Position numbers and translations under genes: made by a program. The notes beneath the pieces are model-generated. The model ran no database searches, was not told the DNA's origin, and was given only the letters and a program-made list of their open reading frames with translations. Positions 1-5,147 of a stretch of DNA of 6,763 nucleotides are shown one piece after another (positions within the stretch are counted from its first letter, which is position 1; the number at the start of each line of letters is the position of its first letter). Location: positions 1 through 6,763 of the forward strand of contig VGAV01000130.1 in NCBI GenBank assembly GCA_016870695.1, written 5' to 3'. Source of the DNA: Actinomycetota bacterium. GTDB taxonomy: Bacteria > Actinomycetota > Actinomycetes > Actinomycetales > Microbacteriaceae.

Positions 1-302
1 GGCTGCCGGACCAGTGGCTCGACTGGGGCGGTCGTGTCCTGGCCGTGTGGTTCTGCTCCGTCGGACTGGGGATTCTCACGCTGTTCGTCGCGTACGGCTT
101 CAGCGTCTTCGGCTCTCCCGATGCGCGCGTGGTCGCCCTCCGGTGGACGTTCGCGACGGGGGCGGCAATCACGATCGCGCTCGCCGCGACGACGTCGTGG
201 GCGATCGCGTCCCGGAGACGTCGACCCGCGATCGTCTGGGGGCTGATCACCGCCGCCGTCGGGGCGGCCGCTGTCTGGGTGTTCCTGCGCTTCTTGGGGT
301 GA
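1..302 (+). CDS. Small integral membrane protein, 5' end outside the window
   Basis: The reading frame is open from the left edge (first full codon at 3) to a TGA at 300-302, so the start probably lies upstream; a GTG at 45 is the first start codon visible inside the window but has no convincing ribosome binding site. The visible part has three hydrophobic stretches that would span a membrane: one beginning VWFCSVGLGILTLFVAYGF, one around ATGAAITIALAATTSWAIA, and one near the C-terminus around GLITAAVGAAAVWVFLRFLG. A basic SRRRRP stretch separates the second and third and would be expected on the cytoplasmic side. Codon use is strongly GC3-rich, as in the rest of the chromosome. I do not recognise a family. 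No catalytic motif is visible, so it is best called a hypothetical membrane protein. The coding frame is well supported; the start is not. Confidence 0.65.
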   Translation, partial: LPDQWLDWGGRVLAVWFCSVGLGILTLFVAYGFSVFGSPDARVVALRWTFATGAAITIALAATTSWAIASRRRRPAIVWGLITAAVGAAAVWVFLRFLG

Positions 303-422
303 GCGGCGGCGGGGTCCTCGAGGCGGCCGCGTGCGGCGGGGGCGCAGGAGGCGGCCGGGAGCGCGGGGTAGCCGAGGTACCTCCATCTTCGCGTCGTCGA
401 ACACGGCCGATGGTGGCTCCTC

Positions 423-428
423 TAGTGT
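423..428 (+). promoter_or_regulatory. Possible -10 box of a leaderless transcript
   Basis: TAGTGT fits the actinobacterial -10 pattern TANNNT and ends six bases before the GTG at 435, so transcription could begin at or next to the start codon. That would explain the lack of a Shine-Dalgarno sequence. The same TAG is an in-frame stop, which fixes GTG 435 as the first possible start. About 40 bases upstream lies a perfect 10-bp palindrome, GAGGTACCTC (374-383), which could be an operator. No good -35 box is visible. Confidence 0.3.
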
Positions 429-434
429 CCCCCT

Positions 435-749
435 GTGGCCCTCTTCGAACGCATCCGGCTGACGCACGGGCACTTCTCCGCGTTGTGGCCGTCCTCGATC
501 GAGCCCGGCACGGAGATCGCCGGTCTCGATCTCCAGCTGGCCGATGCGGAGATCGCCGGTTGGGTCAGCCGCCGGACGTCGCTCAGTGATGCCGAGCGGG
601 AGGAGCTGGAGGATCGGTGCCGGCGGATGGAGGTGGTGCTTCCGTCGATCCCCGCCGACGCGCAGCCGTACTTCGAGAGGCTGGCTCGACTGGGACGTCT
701 GGCCCTCGGCCCGAGAGGTGCTCACCGGCGAAAGATGTGGAGGGGATGA
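435..749 (+). CDS. Hypothetical protein, probably frameshifted near its C-terminus
   Basis: The frame starts at GTG 435 (in-frame TAG at 423) and ends with TGA at 747-749, giving 104 residues. The first 80 or so residues look genuine: GC3-rich codons and a hydrophilic protein with an acidic helical segment (DAEREELEDRCRR). I do not recognise the family. From about 680 this frame acquires codons unusual here (AGG, GCT, CGA, GGA, CGT, AGA, GGT), while the neighbouring frame becomes strongly GC3-rich from 682 and encodes WLDWDVWPSAREVLTGER. One extra base near 676-682 would explain the switch, joining ADAQPYFE directly to that segment. The last 15 bases lie inside the repeated tRNA-Gly sequence starting at 735, so the original 3' end was probably also replaced. 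The N-terminal part is a plausible gene; the annotated C-terminus is doubtful, and a pseudogene or sequencing error is possible. Confidence 0.5.
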   Translation: MALFERIRLTHGHFSALWPSSIEPGTEIAGLDLQLADAEIAGWVSRRTSLSDAEREELEDRCRRMEVVLPSIPADAQPYFERLARLGRLALGPRGAHRRKMWRG

Positions 750-776
750 CGGGAATCGAACCCGCGTAATCAGTTT
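735..776. repeat. Left copy of 42-bp direct repeat (att-like, tRNA-Gly 3' half)
   Basis: Identical over 42 bases to 1390-1431. The copy begins three bases outside the tRNA 3' CCA and runs to the anticodon loop. Perfect identity in this half, compared with strong divergence just beyond it, is what an attachment-site core would show. Confidence 0.8.
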
Positions 777-798
777 TGAAGACCGAGTACCTACCCTT
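735..798 (-). pseudogene. Degenerate tRNA-Gly remnant
   Basis: Read on the minus strand, this matches the intact tRNA-Gly at 58 of 64 positions without gaps. The T arm, variable region and 3' acceptor strand are intact. The anticodon stem still pairs (TCGGT with ACTGA, one G-T wobble), but the loop reads CTTCAAA, giving a UCA triplet in place of UCC. The sequence further 5' cannot form the D stem, and nothing upstream pairs with the acceptor strand CATCCCC. It should not fold into a working tRNA. Confidence 0.75.
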
Positions 799-878
799 CG
801 ATGGGTCCCGGTCAGCGCGGTCGGGTCTCTCGTCGCGGTTTCGTTCATGAGACTGATCGTGTGCACCAGACTTGGGGC

Positions 879-1256
879 ATGATCACGCCTGGCGATTGTT
901 CGGCATGCGGTCACTCGTGGTCGCTGCATGCCGTCGCGCTTTTAGAAATGGCCGCGTGCGCCGAGTGCGTGTGCGAAGAGAACCATGGTGAGCGAGAGGA
1001 CATCTGCGCGCTGGTGCCTCCGTCCCTCAGGGCAGTTCCGGCGTCCCATCTCATCGACGTCGTCACGGGCCGAAATTGGGTGGGGCTGGGACGGATCACC
1101 CTTGTGGATGCCAAAGGGCGCACTCTCTTCTGGGGCACCCAGTACCTCGGCTGGACAACCGACCGACGCATGGAGTCCAGGCGGGCCTTGCTGACATCGC
1201 AGCTCGCAGCCCTCGCGGTCGTGCAGTTCCGGTCTTGGTGGCAACAGTCTCGGTGA
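879..1256 (+). CDS. Small hypothetical protein with N-terminal Cys/His cluster
   Basis: The 125-residue frame from ATG 879 to TGA 1254-1256 is the only plausible gene between the two tRNA-Gly repeats. Residues 7-32 carry C7-x2-C10-G-H12-x4-H17 followed by C27-x2-C30-x-C32, a spacing that suggests a small zinc-binding module. The remainder, with a VTGRNWVGLGRITLVDAKGR segment followed by a helical C-terminus, resembles no family I can name. Longer starts (GTG 861, ATG 801) exist in frame; ATG 879 was preferred because the Cys cluster follows directly and the upstream sequence overlaps the tRNA remnant. No spaced Shine-Dalgarno is visible. Codon use differs from neighbours: a TTA leucine codon at 942-944, plus AGG, ACA, AAT, CAA and TGT. 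That suggests acquired DNA and fits the islet context. Zinc binding is inferred from spacing only. Confidence 0.6.
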   Translation: MITPGDCSACGHSWSLHAVALLEMAACAECVCEENHGEREDICALVPPSLRAVPASHLIDVVTGRNWVGLGRITLVDAKGRTLFWGTQYLGWTTDRRMESRRALLTSQLAALAVVQFRSWWQQSR

Positions 1257-1370
1257 GCACCGCCCGGGCAGGAGCCGCACCCCGCCCGGTGTCGGTCTAC
1301 TTCGTGATCTAGGACGAGCGCCGGGGTGGAGAGAGGCGCCCTGGAGGTGAGGCCTTCGCTCTCAGAGGAC

Positions 1371-1386
1371 GGTCCTGACCTGGACC
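1371..1386 (-). terminator. Weak hairpin after tRNA-Gly
   Basis: Just past the tRNA 3' end in its direction of transcription, GGTCC and GGACC form a 5-bp stem with a 6-nt loop. No T-run follows. It could be a factor-independent stop or a processing signal; support is thin. Confidence 0.25.
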
Positions 1387-1389
1387 TTC

Positions 1390-1431
1390 ATGTGGAGGGG
1401 ATGACGGGAATCGAACCCGCGTAATCAGTTT
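1390..1431. repeat. Right copy of 42-bp direct repeat (within intact tRNA-Gly)
   Basis: Identical to 735-776. This copy forms the 3' half of the functional tRNA-Gly gene plus three bases beyond its CCA end. Confidence 0.8.
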
Positions 1432-1466
1432 GGAAGACTGAGGCTCTACCATTGAGCTACATCCCC
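1393..1466 (-). tRNA. tRNA-Gly (anticodon TCC)
   Basis: The minus strand folds as a complete cloverleaf of 74 nt. The acceptor GGGGATG pairs perfectly with CATCCCC. The D stem is GCTC/GAGC and the anticodon stem TCAGT/ACTGA with loop CTTCCAA (anticodon TCC, reading GGA and GGG). The T stem GCGGG/CCCGT encloses TTCGATT. The discriminator is T and CCA is encoded. It lies about 100 nt downstream of the HNH gene on the same strand. Its 3' half is duplicated at 735-776, implying past use as an integration target. Confidence 0.96.
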
Positions 1467-1491
1467 GCAGCGGCGAACCGCAACGGCATCC

Positions 1492-1497
1492 ACTCTA
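1492..1497 (-). promoter_or_regulatory. Possible -10 box for tRNA-Gly
   Basis: On the minus strand TAGAGT fits TANNNT and lies 25 bases upstream of the tRNA 5' end, leaving a short leader. A poor -35 candidate (TTCATC at 1516-1521) is 18 bases further up. The gene could instead be read from the HNH transcript. Confidence 0.3.
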
Positions 1498-1544
1498 CTT
1501 CACGCGCGACGCTGCGATGAACGCGGGCCGGCGGACGGGCACGG

Positions 1545-1561
1545 CGGCGGTCGCCCCGCCG
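1545..1561 (-). terminator. Hairpin just after the HNH endonuclease stop
   Basis: CGGCGG and CCGCCG form a perfect 6-bp stem with a 5-nt loop, starting 5 nt after the HNH gene's stop codon. There is no T-run, which is common for high-GC actinobacteria but leaves the terminator call weak. Confidence 0.3.
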
Positions 1562-1566
1562 GGATC

Positions 1567-3030
1567 TCAGGGACTCGAGCCTCGCGCTCGCCGCCGATGG
1601 TCGAGCGCGTCCTGTGTCCGCGTCGGAGAAGCCGTCGCCGGTCGCCAGTGTCCGAGGGGGTCCCACCAGGACGGACCGCGCACCTGCGGGACGCCGTTCC
1701 GCATCCGGATCGCCCAGCCGTTCACGTCGATCGTCCGGTGGTGATGCCAGCAGAGCAGCACCCCGTTGTCGGTATGCGTCGCGCCGCCCCGCGCGTGCGG
1801 CGTCACGTGGTGGATCTCGCACCAGGCGGCGGGGACGTCGCAGCCCGGGATGACGCAGCCGCCGTCGCGCACGGTGATCGCCCGCCGCTGCGCAGGCGTG
1901 AAGACACGATCGACGACCTCGATGCGCTCGACGCGGCCGTTGTCCCCGACGAAGACCCGATGGATGCCACCGGTACATGCGACCTGACGGGCGACCGCGA
2001 GCGGCACGACGGCGTCCGAACCGTCGATGTGGGCCACGCCCCGATTCGACGCCAGGTCTCCCGCCCGCACCGAGACCAGCAGCGTCGGCGCCGCACCGCC
2101 GCGTGTGGGCAGCGCGCCGGACCTCGTCGCCGTGGTGACGATGGTCGCGAGAGCGTCATGCATCTTCTGCGCGCGGGTGCGCTGGTCCACCACGGAGACG
2201 TCATCGCCGAACGCGTCCACACCGTCGAGCGAGTGGCCTCGCGGGGAACCATCGCCATCGGGGCGGGACGCCGGCCCCTCGACGCGGGGATTGAGGATGC
2301 TGTCCGTCGCCCTTTGCAGCGCGCCGGCGACATCGGGTAGCAGCATCCCGCGGATGGGGACGAGCCCGTCGCGCGCCCGGCCGAGCGAGAGTCCCCGCTT
2401 CCGCTGGGCCAGGTCGTCGCGCGGTTCCGCACCGTCGGGGTCGAGCCAGACGGCCCAGACCTGCGCCTGCAGCCGGAGCTCGTCCGCGGTGGGGAGACCC
2501 CCGCCCGTCGGGCCGTCGCCGCGCGCCGAGGCGGCCAGCTCCACATCCGCCGCCGACAACTGGTCCGGACCGACGGCTGCGCGGTCCAGCTCGCGGGCGA
2601 CGGCCGCGACGGCGTCCGCCCCGAGAACGCCCTCGGCCATGGCCGAGCGGAGCGCCGGATAGGCCGACGGGAGCACGTCGCCGCTCAGGGCTCCGTACCT
2701 CGGACCGACGGCGCCGGCCGCCCGGACGATCTCCGCGGCGCGCGCTCCGGACAGCCGCGTCGTCCGCTCGACCAGGTCGCGGACGTTCCGCGCTCCGAAC
2801 GCGGTCGTCATCCGGTCGGCCACGACGGCGGTCTGCGACCGTTCCTGCGCGACCGCCGCACCGTCGACCAGAAGAGCCTCGGCATGACGCAGAAGAGCGG
2901 CAGCGGCATCCATCACCTGCAACACCGACGCATCGTCCATCGCACCCAGACCTTGCGGGGCGAGAGCTGCGGGCCCGACCACAGACAGGCGCGCGACGAC
3001 GTCGCGCAGGGTGTCCAGGACCTCGGTCAT
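1567..3030 (-). CDS. DUF222 domain HNH endonuclease (13E12 repeat family)
   Basis: The 487-residue product has the two-part layout of the actinobacterial DUF222-HNH family. An Ala-rich helical N-terminal region (about residues 5-300) precedes a C-terminal HNH domain. The HNH part shows paired cysteines C392/C397 and C427 as likely structural zinc ligands, the EIHHV motif (H407-H408), N422 in TDNGVLLC, and H429-H431 in WHHHRTID, so the expected metal-binding nuclease residues are present. Members are often multicopy and have been linked to mobile DNA; REP13E12 elements of Mycobacterium tuberculosis contain the phiRv1 attachment site. The substrate is unknown. ATG 3030 was chosen because MTEVLDTLRD fits the usual helical N-terminus; the only GGAGG (3050-3054) is 19 nt away, too far to serve it, so initiation may be leaderless or unusual. 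An in-frame GTG at 3316-3318 would add 96 residues of doubtful composition. The gene appears intact. Confidence 0.88.
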   Translation of the reverse strand: MTEVLDTLRDVVARLSVVGPAALAPQGLGAMDDASVLQVMDAAAALLRHAEALLVDGAAVAQERSQTAVVADRMTTAFGARNVRDLVERTTRLSGARAAEIVRAAGAVGPRYGALSGDVLPSAYPALRSAMAEGVLGADAVAAVARELDRAAVGPDQLSAADVELAASARGDGPTGGGLPTADELRLQAQVWAVWLDPDGAEPRDDLAQRKRGLSLGRARDGLVPIRGMLLPDVAGALQRATDSILNPRVEGPASRPDGDGSPRGHSLDGVDAFGDDVSVVDQRTRAQKMHDALATIVTTATRSGALPTRGGAAPTLLVSVRAGDLASNRGVAHIDGSDAVVPLAVARQVACTGGIHRVFVGDNGRVERIEVVDRVFTPAQRRAITVRDGGCVIPGCDVPAAWCEIHHVTPHARGGATHTDNGVLLCWHHHRTIDVNGWAIRMRNGVPQVRGPSWWDPLGHWRPATASPTRTQDALDHRRRARGSSP

Positions 3031-3085
3031 GTGAGCAGACTGCCACGCACCTCCGACATCGAAAGCGGCGCTGATCGGGCTAAAC

Positions 3086-3109
3086 CTGTGGAGGAAAGGT
3101 TCTCCACAG
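3086..3109. repeat. Repeat copy 1 with perfect inverted repeat
   Basis: CTGTGGAG (3086-3093) and CTCCACAG (3102-3109) form a perfect 8-bp inverted repeat around GAAAGGTT. The 24-bp unit matches 3162-3185 at 21 of 24 positions, with the first 15 identical. It is 56 bp upstream of the HNH start, within promoter range. It could be an operator, a short mobile repeat, or an RNA hairpin. Confidence 0.6.
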
Positions 3110-3161
3110 ATCCGAGACCGTCGTCCTGCGCGAAGAATCCCCGCGAGGTGTGTCGAGCCGA

Positions 3162-3185
3162 CTGTGGAGGAAAGGTCGTTCACAG
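3162..3185. repeat. Repeat copy 2, imperfect inverted repeat
   Basis: It shares CTGTGGAGGAAAGGT with copy 1 and ends in CACAG, keeping a 5-bp outer inverted repeat (CTGTG/CACAG) while losing the inner pairs. The start-to-start distance to copy 1 is 76 bp. Confidence 0.6.
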
Positions 3186-3328
3186 CCCTCCGCATCGCGC
3201 GCGCGGGCCCCCGAGCGAAAGGGATGCCACGACCACTTAACCCCGTCACCGCCTCTCCACCGCAGCGGCATCCGGACACTCCTCCACAATCCGCCCAGGG
3301 CGAAATCGGCGCGCACACCCCGATCGTC

Positions 3329-3334
3329 TAGACT
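3329..3334 (+). promoter_or_regulatory. Likely -10 box for tRNA-Pro (and possibly tig)
   Basis: TAGACT fits TANNNT and lies 39 bases before the tRNA 5' end. No strong -35 is seen. No comparable box is evident between the tRNA and tig, so this may drive both. Confidence 0.4.
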
Positions 3335-3373
3335 TCACGAGGCCGTTTCGTCGATGCGCATCGCGCGTCGCCC

Positions 3374-3447
3374 CGGGGCGTAGCTCAGCTTGGTAGAGCG
3401 CCCGCTTTGGGAGCGGGAGGCCGCAGGTTCAAATCCTGTCGCCCCGA
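3374..3447 (+). tRNA. tRNA-Pro (anticodon TGG)
   Basis: A complete cloverleaf of 74 nt: acceptor CGGGGCG with CGCCCCG, D stem GCTC/GAGC, anticodon stem CCCGC/GCGGG with loop TTTGGGA (anticodon TGG at 3408-3410), and T stem GCAGG/CCTGT enclosing TTCAAAT, with discriminator A. CCA is not encoded, unlike the tRNA-Gly in this window, so the tail must be added enzymatically. It lies 73 nt upstream of tig on the same strand. Confidence 0.96.
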
Positions 3448-3478
3448 CGTGACGGCCCCACAGACCACAGGCCTAGCC

Positions 3479-3500
3479 GGCCCCCGCGTGCGCGCGGGCC
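3479..3500 (+). promoter_or_regulatory. GC hairpin in the tig leader
   Basis: CCCGCG and CGCGGG form a 6-bp stem around a TGCG loop, with GG/CC at the outer ends allowing register shifts. It ends two bases before the tig Shine-Dalgarno and 32 nt after tRNA-Pro. With no T-run it is an unlikely terminator. It may mark the processing boundary of a tRNA-mRNA transcript or affect tig translation. Confidence 0.35.
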
Positions 3501-3502
3501 AC

Positions 3503-3510
3503 AGGAGGAG
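3503..3510 (+). promoter_or_regulatory. Ribosome binding site of tig
   Basis: AGGAGGAG ends 10 nt before ATG 3521 and fixes that start. Any longer reading would run back through the tRNA gene. Confidence 0.7.
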
Positions 3511-3520
3511 AACGAACCGC

Positions 3521-4993
3521 ATGGTCAACAGCACCGTCGAGCAGCTCAGCCCCACCCGGGTGAAGCTCCACATCACGGTCTCGCCGGAGGAGCTCAAGCC
3601 GAGCATCGCCCACGCCTACGAGCACATCGCCCGTGACGTCCAGATCCCCGGTTTCCGCAAGGGCAAGGTGCCCGCGCCGATCATCGACCAGCGCATGGGG
3701 CGCGGTGCCGTCATCGAGCACGCCGTCAACGAGGGCCTGGACGGGTTCTACCGTCAGGCCGTCGAGGCTCAGGAGCTCCGCGTCATCGGCCGCCCGAGCG
3801 CCGAGATCGTCGAGCTGCCCGAGCTCAAGGACTTCTCGGGCGACCTCGTCGTCGACGTCGAGGTGGACGTCCGCCCCGAATTCGACCTCCCCGCCTACGA
3901 CTCGATCACCGTGACCGTGGACGCGGTCGAGGTCGACGAGGCGGGCATCGACGCCGAGCTCGACCGCCTGCGCGCCCGCTTCGGCACGCTCGTCACCGTC
4001 GACCGTCCCGCCGCCACCGGCGACTTCGTGGAGCTCGACCTCGTCGCCACCATCGACGGCGCCGAGATCGACCGCGCCGAGGGCGTCTCGTACGAGGTCG
4101 GCTCCGGCGAGCTGCTCGAGGGCATCGACGAGGCCATCGACTCGCTCACCGCCGGCGAGGAGACCACCTTCCGCTCGAAGCTCGTCGGCGGCGACCACGC
4201 CGGCGAGGAGGCCGAGGTGGCCGTCAAGATCACCGCCGTCAAGGAGCGCGAGCTCCCCGAGGCCGACGACGACTTCGCGCAGATGGCGTCCGAGTTCGAC
4301 ACCATCGACGAGCTCCGCGCATCGCTCTCCGAGCGCGTCTCGCAGCAGTCGGTGTTCACGCAGGGCTCCACCGCGCGCGACAAGTTCATCGAGGCGCTGC
4401 TCGAGGCCGTCGAGATCCCCGTCCCGCCGCAGCTCATCGAGGACGAGGTGCACCAGCACCTTGAGGGCGAGAACCGCCTCGAGGACGACGAGCACCGCGC
4501 CGAGGTCACCGAGGCGAGCGAGAAGCAGTTCCGCACCCAGATGATCCTCGACAAGGTCGCCGAAGAGGCGAACGTCCAGGTCTCGCAGGACGAGCTGACC
4601 CAGTACCTCATCCAGTCGGCCGCCCAGTACAACATGGCGCCGCAGGACTTCGTCAACGCGCTGCAGCAGGGCAACCAGCTGCCGGCGCTCGTCGGTGAGG
4701 TCGCCCGCAACAAAGCCCTCGCGATCGCGCTCGGCAAGGTCACCGTCGTCGACACCGACGGCAAGCCCGTCGACCTGACCGGCTTCGTGGCCGTCGAGGG
4801 CGAGGAGCCCACCGAGGCTGAGGACGAGACCGCCGAGGACGAGACCGCCGCGGAGGCCGCCGCCGAGGCCCCCGCCGCCGACGAGGCCCCCGCCGAGGAG
4901 CCTGCCGCCGAGGAGGCCCCGAAGAAGGCCCCCGCCAAGAAGCGCGCCCCCGCCAAGAAGAAGACCGAGGACAAGGCCGCTGACAGCGAGTGA
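3521..4993 (+). CDS. tig: Trigger factor, ribosome-associated chaperone / peptidyl-prolyl isomerase
   Basis: The 490-residue product is trigger factor, which binds the ribosome at the exit tunnel, shields nascent chains and isomerises proline bonds. The N-terminal ribosome-binding domain carries the signature GFRKGKVP at residues 44-51. The FKBP-like isomerase domain is at about 155-245 ([36 protein letters not shown]). The helical C-terminal chaperone domain (about 250-425) includes the [12 protein letters not shown] and QYNMAP segments. An added tail follows: residues 427-467 rich in Glu, Ala and Pro, then a basic histone-H1-like stretch, [14 protein letters not shown]. Such tails occur in actinobacterial trigger factors and explain the extra length over the roughly 430-residue E. 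coli protein. The tail DNA is repetitive (a 15-bp unit at 4928-4942 recurs at 4946-4960). The stop codon is part of a 47-bp tandem duplication. The start is set by the AGGAGG at 3503. Confidence 0.97.
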   Translation: MVNSTVEQLSPTRVKLHITVSPEELKPSIAHAYEHIARDVQIPGFRKGKVPAPIIDQRMGRGAVIEHAVNEGLDGFYRQAVEAQELRVIGRPSAEIVELPELKDFSGDLVVDVEVDVRPEFDLPAYDSITVTVDAVEVDEAGIDAELDRLRARFGTLVTVDRPAATGDFVELDLVATIDGAEIDRAEGVSYEVGSGELLEGIDEAIDSLTAGEETTFRSKLVGGDHAGEEAEVAVKITAVKERELPEADDDFAQMASEFDTIDELRASLSERVSQQSVFTQGSTARDKFIEALLEAVEIPVPPQLIEDEVHQHLEGENRLEDDEHRAEVTEASEKQFRTQMILDKVAEEANVQVSQDELTQYLIQSAAQYNMAPQDFVNALQQGNQLPALVGEVARNKALAIALGKVTVVDTDGKPVDLTGFVAVEGEEPTEAEDETAEDETAAEAAAEAPAADEAPAEEPAAEEAPKKAPAKKRAPAKKKTEDKAADSE

Positions 4994-5083
4994 CGCACCT
5001 CGCTGAGAGCGACCGCGACACGGCCGCCGACAGCGAGTGACACACCTCGCTGAGAGCGACCGCCACGCGGCCGCCGACAGCGA
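4982..5083 (+). repeat. 47-bp tandem duplication spanning the tig stop codon
   Basis: Unit 1 (4982-5028) and unit 2 (5029-5075) match at 44 of 47 positions. A third copy stops after 8 bases (5076-5083). Unit 1 starts with the last tig codons and stop (GAC AGC GAG TGA). Each unit contains CAGCGAG...CTCGCTG, a 7-bp inverted repeat with an 8-nt loop that holds the TGA (4984-5005 and 5031-5052). The bases before each junction (GGCCGCT/C) also recur. Confidence 0.85.
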
Positions 5084-5096
5084 CAGCACACGACGA

Positions 5097-5124
5097 GGGG
5101 GCGGATGCCACGGCATCCGCCCCC
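5097..5124 (+). terminator. Strong GC hairpin after tig
   Basis: GGGGGCGGATGCC pairs perfectly with GGCATCCGCCCCC, a 13-bp stem closed by two bases (in practice about 11 bp with a hexaloop). Only TT follows, so it is a poor classical terminator by T-run but a very stable hairpin about 100 nt after the tig stop. It ends 23 nt before the next start codon, so it may only partly stop transcription. Confidence 0.65.
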
Positions 5125-5147
5125 TTCGGCATCCCCGGAGGGAACAC

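Larger units (their letters stand above)
735..1431. mobile_element. Integration-islet-like segment bounded by tRNA-Gly 3'-half direct repeats
   Basis: A 42-bp perfect direct repeat (735-776 and 1390-1431) covers the tRNA-Gly sequence from the anticodon loop to the encoded CCA plus three bases beyond. The right copy is part of an intact tRNA gene; the left copy is not. Elements that integrate into tRNA 3' ends leave exactly this layout: one restored tRNA and one displaced 3' fragment. The enclosed DNA (about 613 bp between repeats) holds a single gene at 879-1256 with unusual codons. No integrase, transposase or excisionase is present, so it would be a decayed remnant or a non-autonomous islet. 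A decayed tandem tRNA duplication is the alternative. Confidence 0.5.
3031..3373. other. Gene-free stretch with repeats between divergent transcripts
   Basis: No plausible gene is found here. It must hold the promoter of the minus-strand HNH gene and of the plus-strand tRNA-Pro/tig unit. It contains two 24-bp repeats (3086-3109 and 3162-3185). A third fragment of the same word appears on the minus strand (TTGTGGAGGA, 3280-3289). The plus-strand -10-like TAGACT is at 3329. Confidence 0.6.

Noticed and set aside
735..811. A functional selenocysteine or opal-suppressor tRNA
   Set aside because: The acceptor and D stems cannot pair and the long variable arm of tRNA-Sec is absent.
1597..2340. A 247-codon plus-strand frame opposite the HNH gene
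   Set aside because: Arg/Asp-rich antisense composition and no domain; the opposite strand encodes a complete DUF222-HNH protein with all nuclease residues.
3086..3289. TCCACA words suggesting a cluster of DnaA boxes or an origin
   Set aside because: Only one near-match (TTCTCCACA) exists, with no AT-rich unwinding region and no dnaA or dnaN nearby.
3031..3318. N-terminal extension of the HNH protein to the GTG at 3316-3318
   Set aside because: The extension runs through the repeat elements, has Arg/Cys-rich content unlike DUF222 proteins, and the helical family N-terminus begins at ATG 3030.
4982..5083. Repeats considered as a CRISPR array
   Set aside because: The units are contiguous 47-bp tandem copies with no spacers, and there are no cas genes.
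5037..5147. Longer start of the TPR protein at GTG 5037
   Set aside because: The added 37 residues come from the tandem repeat and the terminator hairpin, whereas ATG 5148 has a well-spaced GGAGGG.
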